From an uncultured Bacteroidales bacterium (GTDB lineage: Bacteria > Bacteroidota > Bacteroidia > Bacteroidales > Paludibacteraceae): a DNA stretch of 44,008 nt. The notes beneath the pieces were generated by a model. That model was given only the letters and a program-made list of their open reading frames with translations. It was not told where the DNA came from and did no database searches. Within the stretch, counting starts at the first letter, position 1. Every line of letters starts with the position of its first letter. A program made the position numbers and the translations under genes. The DNA is taken from the NCBI GenBank assembly GCA_900321605.1, contig ONWR01000013.1:1-44008 (forward strand), written 5' to 3'. Of this stretch, positions 33,482 through 42,383 are shown one piece after another.

Positions 33482-33592
33482 GAAATTTGAGATTTGAGAT
33501 TTGAAAATTCGCTCTGCGTAAAAATCGTGCCCCTTAGGGCTAAGAATAATCGTTCGAGCGAAGCGAGATAAGAAATTTGAAATTTGACAAAC
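33482..33592 (+). repeat. GAGATTT/GAAATTT arms around a hairpin-rich core before porD
   Basis: Left GAAATTT, GAGATTT, GAGATTT, GAAAATT (33482-33509); right GAAATTT, GAAATTT, GACAAAC (33572-33592) ends exactly before the GTG start. The core has GCCCCTTAGGGC (33529-33540) and CGTTCGAGCGAAGCG. Confidence 0.88.
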
Positions 33593-34507
33593 GTGAAAAG
33601 AATAACTTTCATCCTATTTTGTCTGTTGACATTAGCTGTACGCATCACAAGCGCACAGGAACTGCGTTGTACCGTTACCATCAATTCCGATCAGGTAGAG
33701 GGTTCCAGCAAAGAGATGTTCGACATTCTCAAGACCTCCATCGAGAGTTATATGAACGACAACCGCTGGACGAACATGACCTTCGCCGAGCACGAGAAGA
33801 TCGAATGTAGCATGTTGATTGTGGTCAAGAGTGTGGACGTGAACCATCTCTTCAACTGCGAGATGACCCTCCAGAGCCGCCGTCCTGTGTACGGCACTAC
33901 GTACACCACTACCCTGCTCAATTTCAAGGACAACGCCTTTAACTTCACGTATCAGGATTACGACCGCATCGAGTATCAGCAGAACCAGTTTACCACCAAC
34001 TTAACGGCAATGCTCGCGTACTACTGCTACCTCATCATCGGTCACGATATGGACAGCTATCAGCGTTTGGGCGGCACGCCTGCTTTCCAGCAATGCGAAG
34101 AGATCGCCAACGTCTGCCAAACGGCTTCTATGGAAGGCTCCGAGCAGAAAGGTTGGTTAGCGTTCGAGAGCAACAGAAACCGTTATGCGCTCATCAATAA
34201 CCTCTTGGACGAAGCCTTCAAGGCTTATCGTAATTTCTACTACGAGTACCACCGTTTAGGCTTGGACGAGATGACCTCCAACGTCACCAACGGTCGTGCC
34301 CGCATAGCAGAAGGTATACCCGTGCTCAAAGAGGCATACCGTTCCCGTCCTGCAACATATGTCATCAACACCTTCCTCGATGCCAAATGCGATGAGTTGG
34401 TGGATATCTTCAGCAAAGGAACGGACAAAGAGAAGAAAACTGTCCACACCATCCTCAACGACATCGACCCCACCCGTCAAGAGAAATACGATAAGATCAT
34501 GCAGTAA
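33593..34507 (+). CDS. porD: PorD-like (DUF4835) type IX secretion protein
   Basis: 304 residues from the GTG at 33593, chosen because it gives a clean signal peptide (M-K-R-I-T-F-I-L-F-C-L-L-T-L-A) ending I-T-S-A-Q and because the heptamer array stops there. E-L-R-C-T-V-T-I-N-S-D-Q and the long conserved R-P-V-Y-G-T-T-Y-T-T-T-L-L-N-F-K-D segment are typical of DUF4835, named PorD in type IX secretion annotations; exact function is unclear. With porE it supports a type IX system. Only 13 nt separate it from hsdM. Confidence 0.85.
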   Translation: MKRITFILFCLLTLAVRITSAQELRCTVTINSDQVEGSSKEMFDILKTSIESYMNDNRWTNMTFAEHEKIECSMLIVVKSVDVNHLFNCEMTLQSRRPVYGTTYTTTLLNFKDNAFNFTYQDYDRIEYQQNQFTTNLTAMLAYYCYLIIGHDMDSYQRLGGTPAFQQCEEIANVCQTASMEGSEQKGWLAFESNRNRYALINNLLDEAFKAYRNFYYEYHRLGLDEMTSNVTNGRARIAEGIPVLKEAYRSRPATYVINTFLDAKCDELVDIFSKGTDKEKKTVHTILNDIDPTRQEKYDKIMQ

Positions 34508-34520
34508 GATTGAAAATACT

Positions 34521-36071
34521 ATGGCAACATCAACGCAACAGAAACAAGAGTTATTCAAGTCTATTTGGGCTATCGCGAATGAGTTACGCGGGTCGGTAGA
34601 TGGTTGGGATTTCAAGCAGTATGTGTTAGGCATGCTGTTCTATCGGTATATATCCGAGAACATCACCAATTACATCAACGCGCTCCAGCGTAAGGCGGGG
34701 TATCCGGATTTCGATTATGCGGCGTTTGATGATGCGCAAGCGGAGTCCGCTCGTGAGAGTATCGTGATGGAGAAAGGTTTCTTTATCCTTCCATCGCAAC
34801 TCTTCTGCAATGTGCGCAAACGCGCTGCGAAAGATGAGAACCTGAATATGACGCTTGCGGCTGCGTTCAAGTCCATCGAGGCTTCGGCTATCGGAACAGA
34901 CAGCGAGGATGATATGAAGGGTCTGTTTGATGACCTTGATGTCAACTCGTCCAAACTCGGTTCATCGGTTGCCAAACGTAATGAGCGGTTGGTGAAGATC
35001 TTGGATGCCGTGGGAGACATGAACCTTGGTGGTCCGCAGGATAATAAGATTGATGCTTTCGGCGATGCGTATGAGTTCCTGATGAAGATGTACGCAGGCA
35101 ATGCAGGCAAGAGCGGTGGTGAGTATTTCACGCCACAGGAAGTGAGCGAACTGTTAGCCCGTATCGCTACGTATGGCAAGCAGAAAGTGCGCAAGGTCTA
35201 TGACCCGGCTTGCGGTAGTGGTTCGCTGCTGATGCAGGTAGCCAAGGTCATCGGCAAAGAGAACGTGCAGCAAGGATTCTATGGTCAGGAGATCAACCAG
35301 ACCACCTATAACCTCTGCCGAATAAACATGTTCCTCCATGACATCAACTTCAACCATTTCGATATAGCTTTAGGCGATACTTTGTTAGACCCCAAGCATT
35401 GGGATGATGAGCCGTTTGATGCCATCGTCTCCAATCCCCCGTATTCGATCAAATGGAAAGGTGACGAAGACCCTGTGCTGATCAACGATGAGCGTTTTGC
35501 GCCAGCCGGAGTGCTTGCGCCTAAGAGCAAGGCGGACTTGGCTTTCACCATGCACATGCTCAGCTGGCTCTCTGCCGATGGAGCAGCGGCTATCGTTGAG
35601 TTCCCGGGTGTGCTCTATCGTGGCGGAGCGGAACAGAAGATACGTCAGTATTTGGTGGATAACGATTACGTGGATGCGGTCATCCAACTGCCGCAGAACT
35701 TGTTCTTCGGTGTGTCGATAGCTACCTGTATCATCGTCATCCGCAAGAACAAACGCGATAACAAAGTGCTCTTTATTGACGCCTCGAATGAGTTTGTACA
35801 CGAGGGCAATAAGAACAAACTGTCCGAGGAGAATCTCCGGCATATTCTTGATCTTTATACCAACCGTGAGGACGTAGCACATCAAGCCGCCCTTGTGCCG
35901 CAACGCACGATTGCGGATAACGGTTTCAACCTCTCTGTGAACTCATACGTCGAGCAAGAGGACACGCGTGAGCATATAGACATTGACAAACTCAATGCCG
36001 AACTGAAGCAGATTGTAGCACGCGAGAATGAATTACGTGCACAGATTGACGAACTGATTGCTAACCTCTAA
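34521..36071 (+). CDS. hsdM: Type I restriction-modification DNA methyltransferase subunit
   Basis: 516 residues from the ATG at 34521; the longer in-frame extension upstream lies in porD. N-terminal helical HsdM domain (W-A-I-A-N-E-L-R-G-S-V-D-G-W-D-F-K-Q-Y-V-L-G-M-L-F-Y-R-Y), then the N6-adenine methylase with SAM motif D-P-A-C-G-S-G-S-L-L (about 228) and catalytic N-P-P-Y-S (about 305). It methylates the target adenine and forms the M2S core with HsdS. No promoter is visible in the 13-nt gap, so transcription probably comes from upstream genes. Confidence 0.96.
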   Translation: MATSTQQKQELFKSIWAIANELRGSVDGWDFKQYVLGMLFYRYISENITNYINALQRKAGYPDFDYAAFDDAQAESARESIVMEKGFFILPSQLFCNVRKRAAKDENLNMTLAAAFKSIEASAIGTDSEDDMKGLFDDLDVNSSKLGSSVAKRNERLVKILDAVGDMNLGGPQDNKIDAFGDAYEFLMKMYAGNAGKSGGEYFTPQEVSELLARIATYGKQKVRKVYDPACGSGSLLMQVAKVIGKENVQQGFYGQEINQTTYNLCRINMFLHDINFNHFDIALGDTLLDPKHWDDEPFDAIVSNPPYSIKWKGDEDPVLINDERFAPAGVLAPKSKADLAFTMHMLSWLSADGAAAIVEFPGVLYRGGAEQKIRQYLVDNDYVDAVIQLPQNLFFGVSIATCIIVIRKNKRDNKVLFIDASNEFVHEGNKNKLSEENLRHILDLYTNREDVAHQAALVPQRTIADNGFNLSVNSYVEQEDTREHIDIDKLNAELKQIVARENELRAQIDELIANL

Positions 36072-36082
36072 TGTAACGCCTT

Positions 36083-37282
36083 ATGACACATATAGAGCAA
36101 ATGATACAGGACATGTGTCCTAATGGCGTGGAGTTCAAGACGCTGGGAGAGGTGTGCGAAATGAAGCGTGGCTCTACTATTACTGCCAATCAAGCAGAAG
36201 ATGGAGATATTCCGGTTATAGCCGGAGGACAAAAGCCGGCATATTTCCACAATCAGAGTAATAGAGAAGGCAAAAATATCACAGTTGCAGGTTCGGGCGC
36301 TTATGCAGGCTATGTCGCATATTGGGAGCAACCGATATTTGTGTCTGATGCCTTTACTGTTACACCCAAAGAAGCCTTTCATGATATTAAGTTTGTGTAT
36401 TACTTTTTGACTAACATACAAGATAAGATATATCACACAAAAAAAGGAAGTGGTGTCCCTCATGTACATCCGTCTTCAATAGCTGATTTTGAAATCCCCC
36501 TTCCTCCTCTTGAAATTCAAAAAAAAATCGTCGAGTGCCTCGATAAATTCTCGGCACTCGCAGCGGAGCTGCAAGCGGAGCTGCAAATGCGTCGTAAGCA
36601 GTATGAGTACTATCGTACCCAACTACTTACGCCACACTCGGATTGCAATTCTGCTGACAAAACCGATGATGCGCAATGGGAATGGAAAACACTGGGGGAG
36701 ATTTGCGAAAATTGCTACGCAGGTGCGACACCTTCTACCTCAAGAAAAGATTTTTGGGAGAATGGTACGATACCATGGATGAGTTCGGGTGAGGTTCATC
36801 AGGGACACGTAACTAGCGTTGAGAAATATATTACGGAATTAGGATTCCAAAATAGTTCAACCAAATGGGTTCCTGAAGATTCTGTGGTAATTGCTCTAGC
36901 CGGACAAGGAAAAACTCGTGGGTGTGTTGCCCTGACTAAGATTAGATTGTGTACAAATCAGTCTTTGTGTGCCCTTATTCCAAAGAAAGATTTAATACTA
37001 CCGGAATACCTATATCAGTATCTTAAAACACAGTATATGCAATTGCGTAATGTTTCTGCTGGTGATGGGACACGAGGAGGCTTGAACTTAAAGATGATTC
37101 GTGAATTCCCAATTGCATACCCATCTATCAAAGAACAAATTCGAATTGTTGAGTTACTCGATAAATTTGATAAACTCACGACAAGTTTAGAGGAAGGAAT
37201 CCCAGCGGAGCAGATTCGTCAGCAAAGACGCTATGAGTATTACCGAGATCTATTGCTAACCTTTGATCGTAAAGCCGTATGA
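36083..37282 (+). CDS. hsdS: Type I restriction-modification specificity subunit
   Basis: 399 residues. Two target-recognition domains each start with a similar phrase (F-K-T-L-G-E-V-C-E-M-K-R-G near 16 and W-K-T-L-G-E-I-C-E-N-C-Y-A-G near 200) and each is closed by a conserved helix (I-Q-K-K-I-V-E-C-L-D-K-F near 145 and I-R-I-V-E-L-L-D-K-F-D-K-L near 350). Both recognition domains are AT-richer, with different codon use from hsdM and hsdR, as expected for exchangeable domains. The central linker carries two perfect 12-bp repeats. It overlaps hsdR by 4 nt. The recognised sequence cannot be predicted. Confidence 0.95.
   Translation: MTHIEQMIQDMCPNGVEFKTLGEVCEMKRGSTITANQAEDGDIPVIAGGQKPAYFHNQSNREGKNITVAGSGAYAGYVAYWEQPIFVSDAFTVTPKEAFHDIKFVYYFLTNIQDKIYHTKKGSGVPHVHPSSIADFEIPLPPLEIQKKIVECLDKFSALAAELQAELQMRRKQYEYYRTQLLTPHSDCNSADKTDDAQWEWKTLGEICENCYAGATPSTSRKDFWENGTIPWMSSGEVHQGHVTSVEKYITELGFQNSSTKWVPEDSVVIALAGQGKTRGCVALTKIRLCTNQSLCALIPKKDLILPEYLYQYLKTQYMQLRNVSAGDGTRGGLNLKMIREFPIAYPSIKEQIRIVELLDKFDKLTTSLEEGIPAEQIRQQRRYEYYRDLLLTFDRKAV
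36563..36586 (+). repeat. Two 12-bp repeats in the HsdS central linker
   Basis: GCGGAGCTGCAA twice, encoding A-E-L-Q-A-E-L-Q between the two recognition domains. In EcoR124-type systems the number of a similar 12-bp (T-A-E-L) repeat sets the spacer length of the recognised site. Confidence 0.85.
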
Positions 37283-40200
37283 AACTAATTGCTGAAAATA
37301 CTGAATCGACGGTTGTTCTGCGCTACGAGCATAAACAATCGCAACGCATCGCTTACCAAAGCGAAGCGCAATTGGAGGACGCGCTGATTGAGCAGTTACA
37401 GGCGCAAGGATATGAGTATCTCGATATTCATACCGAGGAAGAACTGATTGCCAATCTCCGCAAGCAGCTGGAGAAACTCAATCACATCGAGTTTACCGAC
37501 AATGAGTGGAAGGGTTTCTTCCGTACGAAACTCGCAAACACAGGCGCATCTATTGCCGACAAAGCCGAACTGCTGCAAGACGATCGTACTGCACAACTGC
37601 AATACATCAAAGAGGATAACTCCGGCTTTCAGAACGTCAAACTGATTGACAAAGCGCATATCTTTGAGAACAGCCTGCAAGTCATTCATCAGTACACGCC
37701 CACAGAAGGCAAACACCGCACAAGGTATGACGTGACGATTCTCGTTAATGGTCTGCCGATGGTACATATCGAACTCAAGCGTAGAGGTGTGGCGGTTCGT
37801 GAGGCTTTCAATCAGATCAAGCGATACAGCAATGATTCGTTTTGGGCGGATAGCGGACTGTTTGAGTATATCCAGTTGTTCGTCATCTCCAATGGTTCGG
37901 ACACCAAGTATTACTCCAACACCACGCGTAACAAAGCGCAGATAGAGAACCGCAAACGGACGAACAAGACCGGCGAGGAGCAGATCAAGAAATCCACCAA
38001 ACGATGCGATTCGTTTGAGTTCACTTCCTATTGGGCAGATGGCGAGAATAATGTCATTCGGGACTTGGATGATTTTACGGCTACGTTCTTTGCCAAACAT
38101 ACGATTCTCAATATCCTCACGCGGTATTGTGTCTTCACGGCAGACCGCGAACTGATGGTGATGCGACCGTATCAGATTGCAGCAACCGAAGCCATCATTC
38201 AGAAGATACGCATCGCTTCCAACCAACGTGTGTTGGGTACGATAGATGCTGGCGGATATATTTGGCACACAACAGGTAGCGGAAAGACGCTCACGTCCTT
38301 CAAGACCGCGCAACTATGCACGCAGTTAGATTATGTGGACAAAGTGCTTTTTGTGGTGGACAGAAAGGATCTGGATTATCAGACCGTTCGCGAATATGAG
38401 AAGTTCAAGAAAGGCTGCGTCTCGTCCAATAAATCCACAGCGGTTCTGACCAAGCAGATGGGCAACGACAACGACCGTATCATCATCACCACCATTCAGA
38501 AACTCAACTCCTTCTGCAAGAAAGAGAAAGAGCATTCGGTCTATGGCAGGCATGTGGTGATCATCTTTGATGAGTGCCACCGTTCGCAGTTCGGAGAGAT
38601 GCACAATCAGATCGTCAAACGGTTCAAACGCTATCATATCTTCGGTTTTACCGGCACGCCTATCTTCCCGGACAATGCATCGAACAAACTCTTTACAACA
38701 GAGAAGATCTTCGGTCAACGGCTGCATACTTATACCGTTATTTCGGCGATAGCGGATAATAACGTGCTGCCGTTCCGCGTGGAGTATATCAAGACCGTAG
38801 ATAGCAAGTCCGGCATTGAGGACCAGAAAGTCTCTGCGATAGATATAGAGAAAGCACTGCTTGACCCGAAGCGTATCACGAATATCACGGAGTATATCTT
38901 GACCCACTACGACCAAAAGACCTTCCGCAATCATGTCTATACGCTCAAAGACAAACGTGTGAGCGGTTTTAACTCGATCCTTGCTACAGCTTCTATCGAG
39001 GCGGCAAGGCTCTACTACTCGGAGTTCAAACGCCAGCAAGCTGCGTTGCCCGAAGACGAGCGGCTGAAGATAGCGTTGATCTACAGCTACGGCGTGAATG
39101 ATGATGATCCGGAGGCAAATGGATTGCTGTTGGAGGAAGACAGCGAGGGTACATCGCAGCTCGACCAGACCGACCGCGATTTTCTGGATAATGCGATAGC
39201 GGACTACAATGCGATGTTCGCCTGCAATTTCGATACGGGAGACCAGTTTGCCAACTACTACAAAGATGTGTCCGAACGCATGAAGAAACGCGAGTTGGAT
39301 ATGCTCATTGTGGTGAATATGTTCCTTACCGGCTTTGATGCGACCACGCTCAATACTCTTTGGGTGGATAAGAACCTGCGTCAGCACGGACTGATGCAAG
39401 CATACAGCCGAACCAACCGCATCCTCAACACCATCAAGCAGTTTGGTATGATCGTTTGTTTCCGCAATCTGGAGAAAGAGACCAACGATACTATTGCGCT
39501 CTTTGGCGATAAGGATTCGAAAGGCTTGGTACTCCTCAAGACATACGACGAGTACGTCCATGGTTACACCGATTCGAAAGGCAAGTATCACATGGGCTTT
39601 GAGGAGTTGGTAGAGGCGATGAAAGAGCGTTTCCCGTTGGATAACCCGCAAGCGCTACACATGATGGGCGAGGAAGCAGAGAAAGATTTCATTCGTGTCT
39701 TCGGTACGTATGTGCGGCTGAATAATGTGCTCTCTACGTTTGACCGTTTCGAGGAGGAGAAAGAGACCTTCATCACTCCGGCGGAAGAGCAGGATTACCG
39801 TTCGCTTTACCTCAATCTGCATGACAAATACCGCAGTGTGCATGATGGGGACAAAGTGGAGATCAATGATGATCTGGTCTTCGAGATGGAACTCATCAAA
39901 CAGGTGGATATCAATATCGATTTCATCATTCAACTCATTGAGCAACACCGCGCAAAGAAAGAGAAAGACAAAACCGAACTGATGATTCAGATTCAAAAGG
40001 CTGTCGGCTCCAGTCCGTTGCTGCGTAATAAGTCCGAATTGATTGAGGAGTTTGTCCGTCGCTATGCGATGGATCGCGAGGTCAGCCAGCAATGGGCTGC
40101 TTATGTCTCCAATCAAGCACACAAGCAACTCGACGAACTGATTGCGGACGAGAACCTGAATCCGGAGCAGACGGAAGATTTCATGCGTCATGCGTTCCAT

Positions 40201-40392
40201 ATTGGCGAAGTAGAGCGCAACGGTGACCGCATCACCAAATGCCTTCCGCCGCTTCCGCTCTTTGATATGTCTTTGTCGGATGCTTCGGGCATCAGACCGA
40301 AGACTAACAACCGTGCAGAAACCAAACGCCGCGTCCTTGACCGCCTCTGCGATTGGTTCGACCGCTTCTTTGATATCTTTAAGTTTGAATAG
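37279..40392 (+). CDS. hsdR: Type I restriction endonuclease/translocase subunit
   Basis: 1037 residues. N-terminal nuclease region with the V-T-I-L-V-N-G-L-P-M-V-H-I-E-L-K-R-R segment near 150 (E-x-K catalytic motif), then SF2 helicase motifs: Walker A T-T-G-S-G-K-T-L near 332, D-E-C-H-R near 431, F-T-G-T-P near 456, and a motif VI-like Q-A-Y-S-R-T-N-R-I-L near 710. The C-terminal helical part binds the M2S core. It translocates DNA and cuts away from unmodified sites. Overlaps hsdS by 4 nt, so the three genes form one unit. Confidence 0.96.
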   Translation: MKLIAENTESTVVLRYEHKQSQRIAYQSEAQLEDALIEQLQAQGYEYLDIHTEEELIANLRKQLEKLNHIEFTDNEWKGFFRTKLANTGASIADKAELLQDDRTAQLQYIKEDNSGFQNVKLIDKAHIFENSLQVIHQYTPTEGKHRTRYDVTILVNGLPMVHIELKRRGVAVREAFNQIKRYSNDSFWADSGLFEYIQLFVISNGSDTKYYSNTTRNKAQIENRKRTNKTGEEQIKKSTKRCDSFEFTSYWADGENNVIRDLDDFTATFFAKHTILNILTRYCVFTADRELMVMRPYQIAATEAIIQKIRIASNQRVLGTIDAGGYIWHTTGSGKTLTSFKTAQLCTQLDYVDKVLFVVDRKDLDYQTVREYEKFKKGCVSSNKSTAVLTKQMGNDNDRIIITTIQKLNSFCKKEKEHSVYGRHVVIIFDECHRSQFGEMHNQIVKRFKRYHIFGFTGTPIFPDNASNKLFTTEKIFGQRLHTYTVISAIADNNVLPFRVEYIKTVDSKSGIEDQKVSAIDIEKALLDPKRITNITEYILTHYDQKTFRNHVYTLKDKRVSGFNSILATASIEAARLYYSEFKRQQAALPEDERLKIALIYSYGVNDDDPEANGLLLEEDSEGTSQLDQTDRDFLDNAIADYNAMFACNFDTGDQFANYYKDVSERMKKRELDMLIVVNMFLTGFDATTLNTLWVDKNLRQHGLMQAYSRTNRILNTIKQFGMIVCFRNLEKETNDTIALFGDKDSKGLVLLKTYDEYVHGYTDSKGKYHMGFEELVEAMKERFPLDNPQALHMMGEEAEKDFIRVFGTYVRLNNVLSTFDRFEEEKETFITPAEEQDYRSLYLNLHDKYRSVHDGDKVEINDDLVFEMELIKQVDINIDFIIQLIEQHRAKKEKDKTELMIQIQKAVGSSPLLRNKSELIEEFVRRYAMDREVSQQWAAYVSNQAHKQLDELIADENLNPEQTEDFMRHAFHIGEVERNGDRITKCLPPLPLFDMSLSDASGIRPKTNNRAETKRRVLDRLCDWFDRFFDIFKFE

Positions 40393-40420
40393 CATCCCTG
40401 TCCACGTAAAGAGTAACAAA

Positions 40421-40816
40421 GTGTCTAAACCTCATCCCGAAATAGAATCCCATCTTGCTTATTCGGACAAACTAAGCGGATTAGTAGCCGGACACCAGCA
40501 AGAGAGTGCGCAACTGCTCAATCATATAGAGGAGTTGCGTGCTGACGTGGGTATGCTCATGGATGAGAACGAAGCACTGCGTGAGGCGATCAAAGCCAAG
40601 AATGCCAAAATGGCTGAACTGGAAGCACACATCGCCGAATTGGAGAAGAGACCGAACATCGGTCAGTACGTCGCCGTTCAGAACGTGCAGAGGCAAGAAG
40701 TGGGCAAGCAAGCAGTGGATTATCCGCAGCATAAAATCACCCGCACAAGAGGAAAAAACAAATACATCAACCTAACCAACCAATTAGATATATGGGCAAA
40801 CACGACTGCATCTTAA
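40421..40816 (+). CDS. Coiled-coil protein of unknown function
   Basis: 131 residues from a GTG at 40421 (M-S-K-P-H-P-E-I-E-S-H); a longer upstream frame would overlap hsdR. Residues 20-75 form a heptad-rich coiled coil (L-L-N-H-I-E-E-L-R-A-D-V-G-M-L-M-D-E-N-E-A-L). The basic tail T-R-T-R-G-K-N-K-Y-I could bind nucleic acid. The start codon choice is uncertain. It overlaps the next gene by 25 nt and so is probably translated with it. No family recognised. Confidence 0.6.
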   Translation: MSKPHPEIESHLAYSDKLSGLVAGHQQESAQLLNHIEELRADVGMLMDENEALREAIKAKNAKMAELEAHIAELEKRPNIGQYVAVQNVQRQEVGKQAVDYPQHKITRTRGKNKYINLTNQLDIWANTTAS

Positions 40817-41238
40817 TAGCCGGTGATTTCATTGCACGTCAGGACATCGGCATACAGTACATAGGCGGCACGCACACGCATGTGGAGCAGTCAGCCACCA
40901 GCAATCAGCCATCAGCATTCAGGGTCACGGAGGATGTTGATTTTGAGGAGGTGACGCCTCGGGAGAACAAATCGCAAGCGGAGCATTTCCCTTTTGTAGT
41001 GGCGGATAAATTAGCGGAGTTGCAGCTCTATACCCTGCCCGAGTTTGAGATGAAATACCGCGAGGCGGCGGGCAAAGAAGCACCGGCTTTCGCTAAGTTT
41101 CTCAAACAATATCGTTCGCTTGGAATACTGGATTTTGAGGACTTGGACATGAAACAGATCTTTGCCGAACTGAAGGCATTCTTTCCAGCCGAGATCAAGT
41201 ACCAATATCGCAATTTTGCTACCTATTTTTCACTTTGA
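40792..41238 (+). CDS. Hypothetical protein with repeat-coded linker
   Basis: 148 residues. The N-terminal part (I-L-I-A-G-D-F-I-A-R-Q-D-I-G-I-Q-Y-I-G-G) is separated from a Phe/Tyr/Lys-rich C-terminal part (L-Y-T-L-P-E-F-E-M-K-Y-R, ending I-K-Y-Q-Y-R-N-F-A-T-Y-F) by a Ser/Gln-rich stretch produced by five heptamers (40888-40922). I do not recognise a family; the C-terminal helices might be DNA-binding. Two terminator-like hairpins follow. Confidence 0.6.
   Translation: MGKHDCILIAGDFIARQDIGIQYIGGTHTHVEQSATSNQPSAFRVTEDVDFEEVTPRENKSQAEHFPFVVADKLAELQLYTLPEFEMKYREAAGKEAPAFAKFLKQYRSLGILDFEDLDMKQIFAELKAFFPAEIKYQYRNFATYFSL
40888..40922 (+). repeat. Five heptamers (CCATCAG type) inside a CDS
   Basis: CAGTCAG, CCACCAG, CAATCAG, CCATCAG, CATTCAG, encoding Q-S-A-T-S-N-Q-P-S-A-F-R. 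It shows that the accessory region shares the heptamer habit. Confidence 0.88.
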
Positions 41239-41271
41239 GTGATTGCATTGACATTGCATTCATTGCATTGA

Positions 41272-41297
41272 GAGCCGCCTATTTCGGGCGGTTCTTT
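41272..41297 (+). terminator. Hairpin after the hypothetical gene
   Basis: GAGCCGCC (41272-41279) pairs with GGCGGTTC (41287-41294), 8 bp with one G-T, followed by TTTG. Preceded by CATTGCATT word repeats (41244-41270). Confidence 0.55.
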
Positions 41298-41333
41298 GCA
41301 TTCTGATTGCTCCTGTTTCATTCTCATTTCATT

Positions 41334-41365
41334 AAGGGCTTCTCATCAGCGAGGAGTCCTTTTTT
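41334..41365 (+). terminator. Intrinsic terminator before the HNH gene
   Basis: AAGGGCTTCTC (41334-41344) pairs with GAGGAGTCCTT (41351-41361), 11 bp with two G-T pairs, followed by a run of T. Separates the hsd-side transcripts from the HNH gene. Confidence 0.7.
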
Positions 41366-41370
41366 ATGTC

Positions 41371-41378
41371 TAACTTTG
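41371..41378 (+). promoter_or_regulatory. Possible -7 promoter element for the HNH gene
   Basis: TAACTTTG fits TAnnTTTG and lies 65 nt before the start, just after a terminator. No TTG is present at the usual upstream distance, so it is weak. A CACCTC-GCGTT-GAGGTG hairpin (41399-41415) lies in the presumed leader. Confidence 0.4.
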
Positions 41379-41442
41379 CATCGCTTTTCGGTCCAAGACA
41401 CCTCGCGTTGAGGTGCTCTCAATCCCTCCGAGAAGCGAGCAA

Positions 41443-41994
41443 ATGAAAACAGATTCTTTATTATTGATCCATCCTGCGGAAGTGGAGCTTGAGGATGGAA
41501 CGGCAGTGAGATTAGTGCAGCCTATAGAGCGCACAGGCAACAGACCTCTGTATGTGTCTGCCGACGGACGGGCGTTCTCGCATATCCGGGTACGCGACAA
41601 AAAGACAGGCGAACCCTGCTGGATCTTTCGGAAGCAAGTGCCTATCTTTGACACCTCGCCCGTTAACCGGTTTAATGGTCACCGCAAACAACGCTACTAC
41701 AAGATGAGTAATTTCGGGAACATCTTTCTCTCGCATGCCGTAGCGCTGGCGTGGTTAAGTCCGCAACCGGTAGATGAAAAAGGAAACAACTTTGAGTGCC
41801 ACCATCTCAACGGCATTGTGGTGGATAACCGAGCCACAAACCTGATTTGGTTGTCCCGCCAAGAGCATCGCCTTTTCAACACGGTGCAACGCGCACTACG
41901 CATGGCTGGGCGAGACCTCACGAAAATGTCCCGAGAAGAAATCATCTCCACCACACACAAGTACACATTAACTAACCTTCAAAACATTGACTAA
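41443..41994 (+). CDS. HNH-type endonuclease-like protein
   Basis: 183 residues from the ATG at 41443; an upstream in-frame GTG falls inside a hairpin. The C-terminal half has F-E-C-H-H-L-N-G-I-V-V-D-N-R-A-T-N-L-I-W-L-S-R-Q-E-H near residues 118-142, which is the His-His...Asn...His pattern of HNH homing-type nucleases of phages and mobile elements. The N-terminal part (Y-V-S-A-D-G-R-A-F-S) resembles the NUMOD4-like lead-in seen before such domains. It may be a free-standing mobile or phage nuclease; cleavage is not shown. Followed 2 nt later by the next gene. Confidence 0.75.
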   Translation: MKTDSLLLIHPAEVELEDGTAVRLVQPIERTGNRPLYVSADGRAFSHIRVRDKKTGEPCWIFRKQVPIFDTSPVNRFNGHRKQRYYKMSNFGNIFLSHAVALAWLSPQPVDEKGNNFECHHLNGIVVDNRATNLIWLSRQEHRLFNTVQRALRMAGRDLTKMSREEIISTTHKYTLTNLQNID

Positions 41995-41996
41995 TC

Positions 41997-42383
41997 ATGA
42001 AATATTCCCATTTATCCGAATTGCGCGAACTGCGCATCCAAGAGAAAGCCATTAAGGCACGTATTGACGAAATCAGCGGTAAGGCTACAGAAGAAGCGGT
42101 AGCTATCCTTGCGGCAAAGGGTCTGGAGAAAGGTGAGTTTGAAGTGGAAGGTGTTGGTAAGTTCCAGCTTCAACGGACAGAGTCCTTCGACTTCTCAGAT
42201 TACCGCCGTTACCCGCAGGAACAGGCGGTCAAATGGCGCGAGAACGCAAAAGAAAAGACCAAAGAGCAGAACCTCGTCAAAGCGCGTACGGCGGTCATGA
42301 ACGGCTATGTCAAGACCTTTGTGGAACTCTACCCCGACAAAGAGCCGGACGAGATCAAGCTGACGGTGAAATTCATAGAATAG
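41997..42383 (+). CDS. Hypothetical small protein (phage/island type)
   Basis: 128 residues, charged and mostly helical (E-L-R-I-Q-E-K-A-I-K-A-R-I-D-E-I near the start), with a possible C-terminal sheet (I-K-L-T-V-K-F-I-E). Two nucleotides after the HNH gene, so co-translated. I do not recognise it; the size and composition recall accessory genes of phages, but this is only an impression. Confidence 0.6.
   Translation: MKYSHLSELRELRIQEKAIKARIDEISGKATEEAVAILAAKGLEKGEFEVEGVGKFQLQRTESFDFSDYRRYPQEQAVKWRENAKEKTKEQNLVKARTAVMNGYVKTFVELYPDKEPDEIKLTVKFIE

Noticed and set aside
38326-39651. 441-codon antisense frame in hsdR
   Set aside because: Shadow of the helicase gene.
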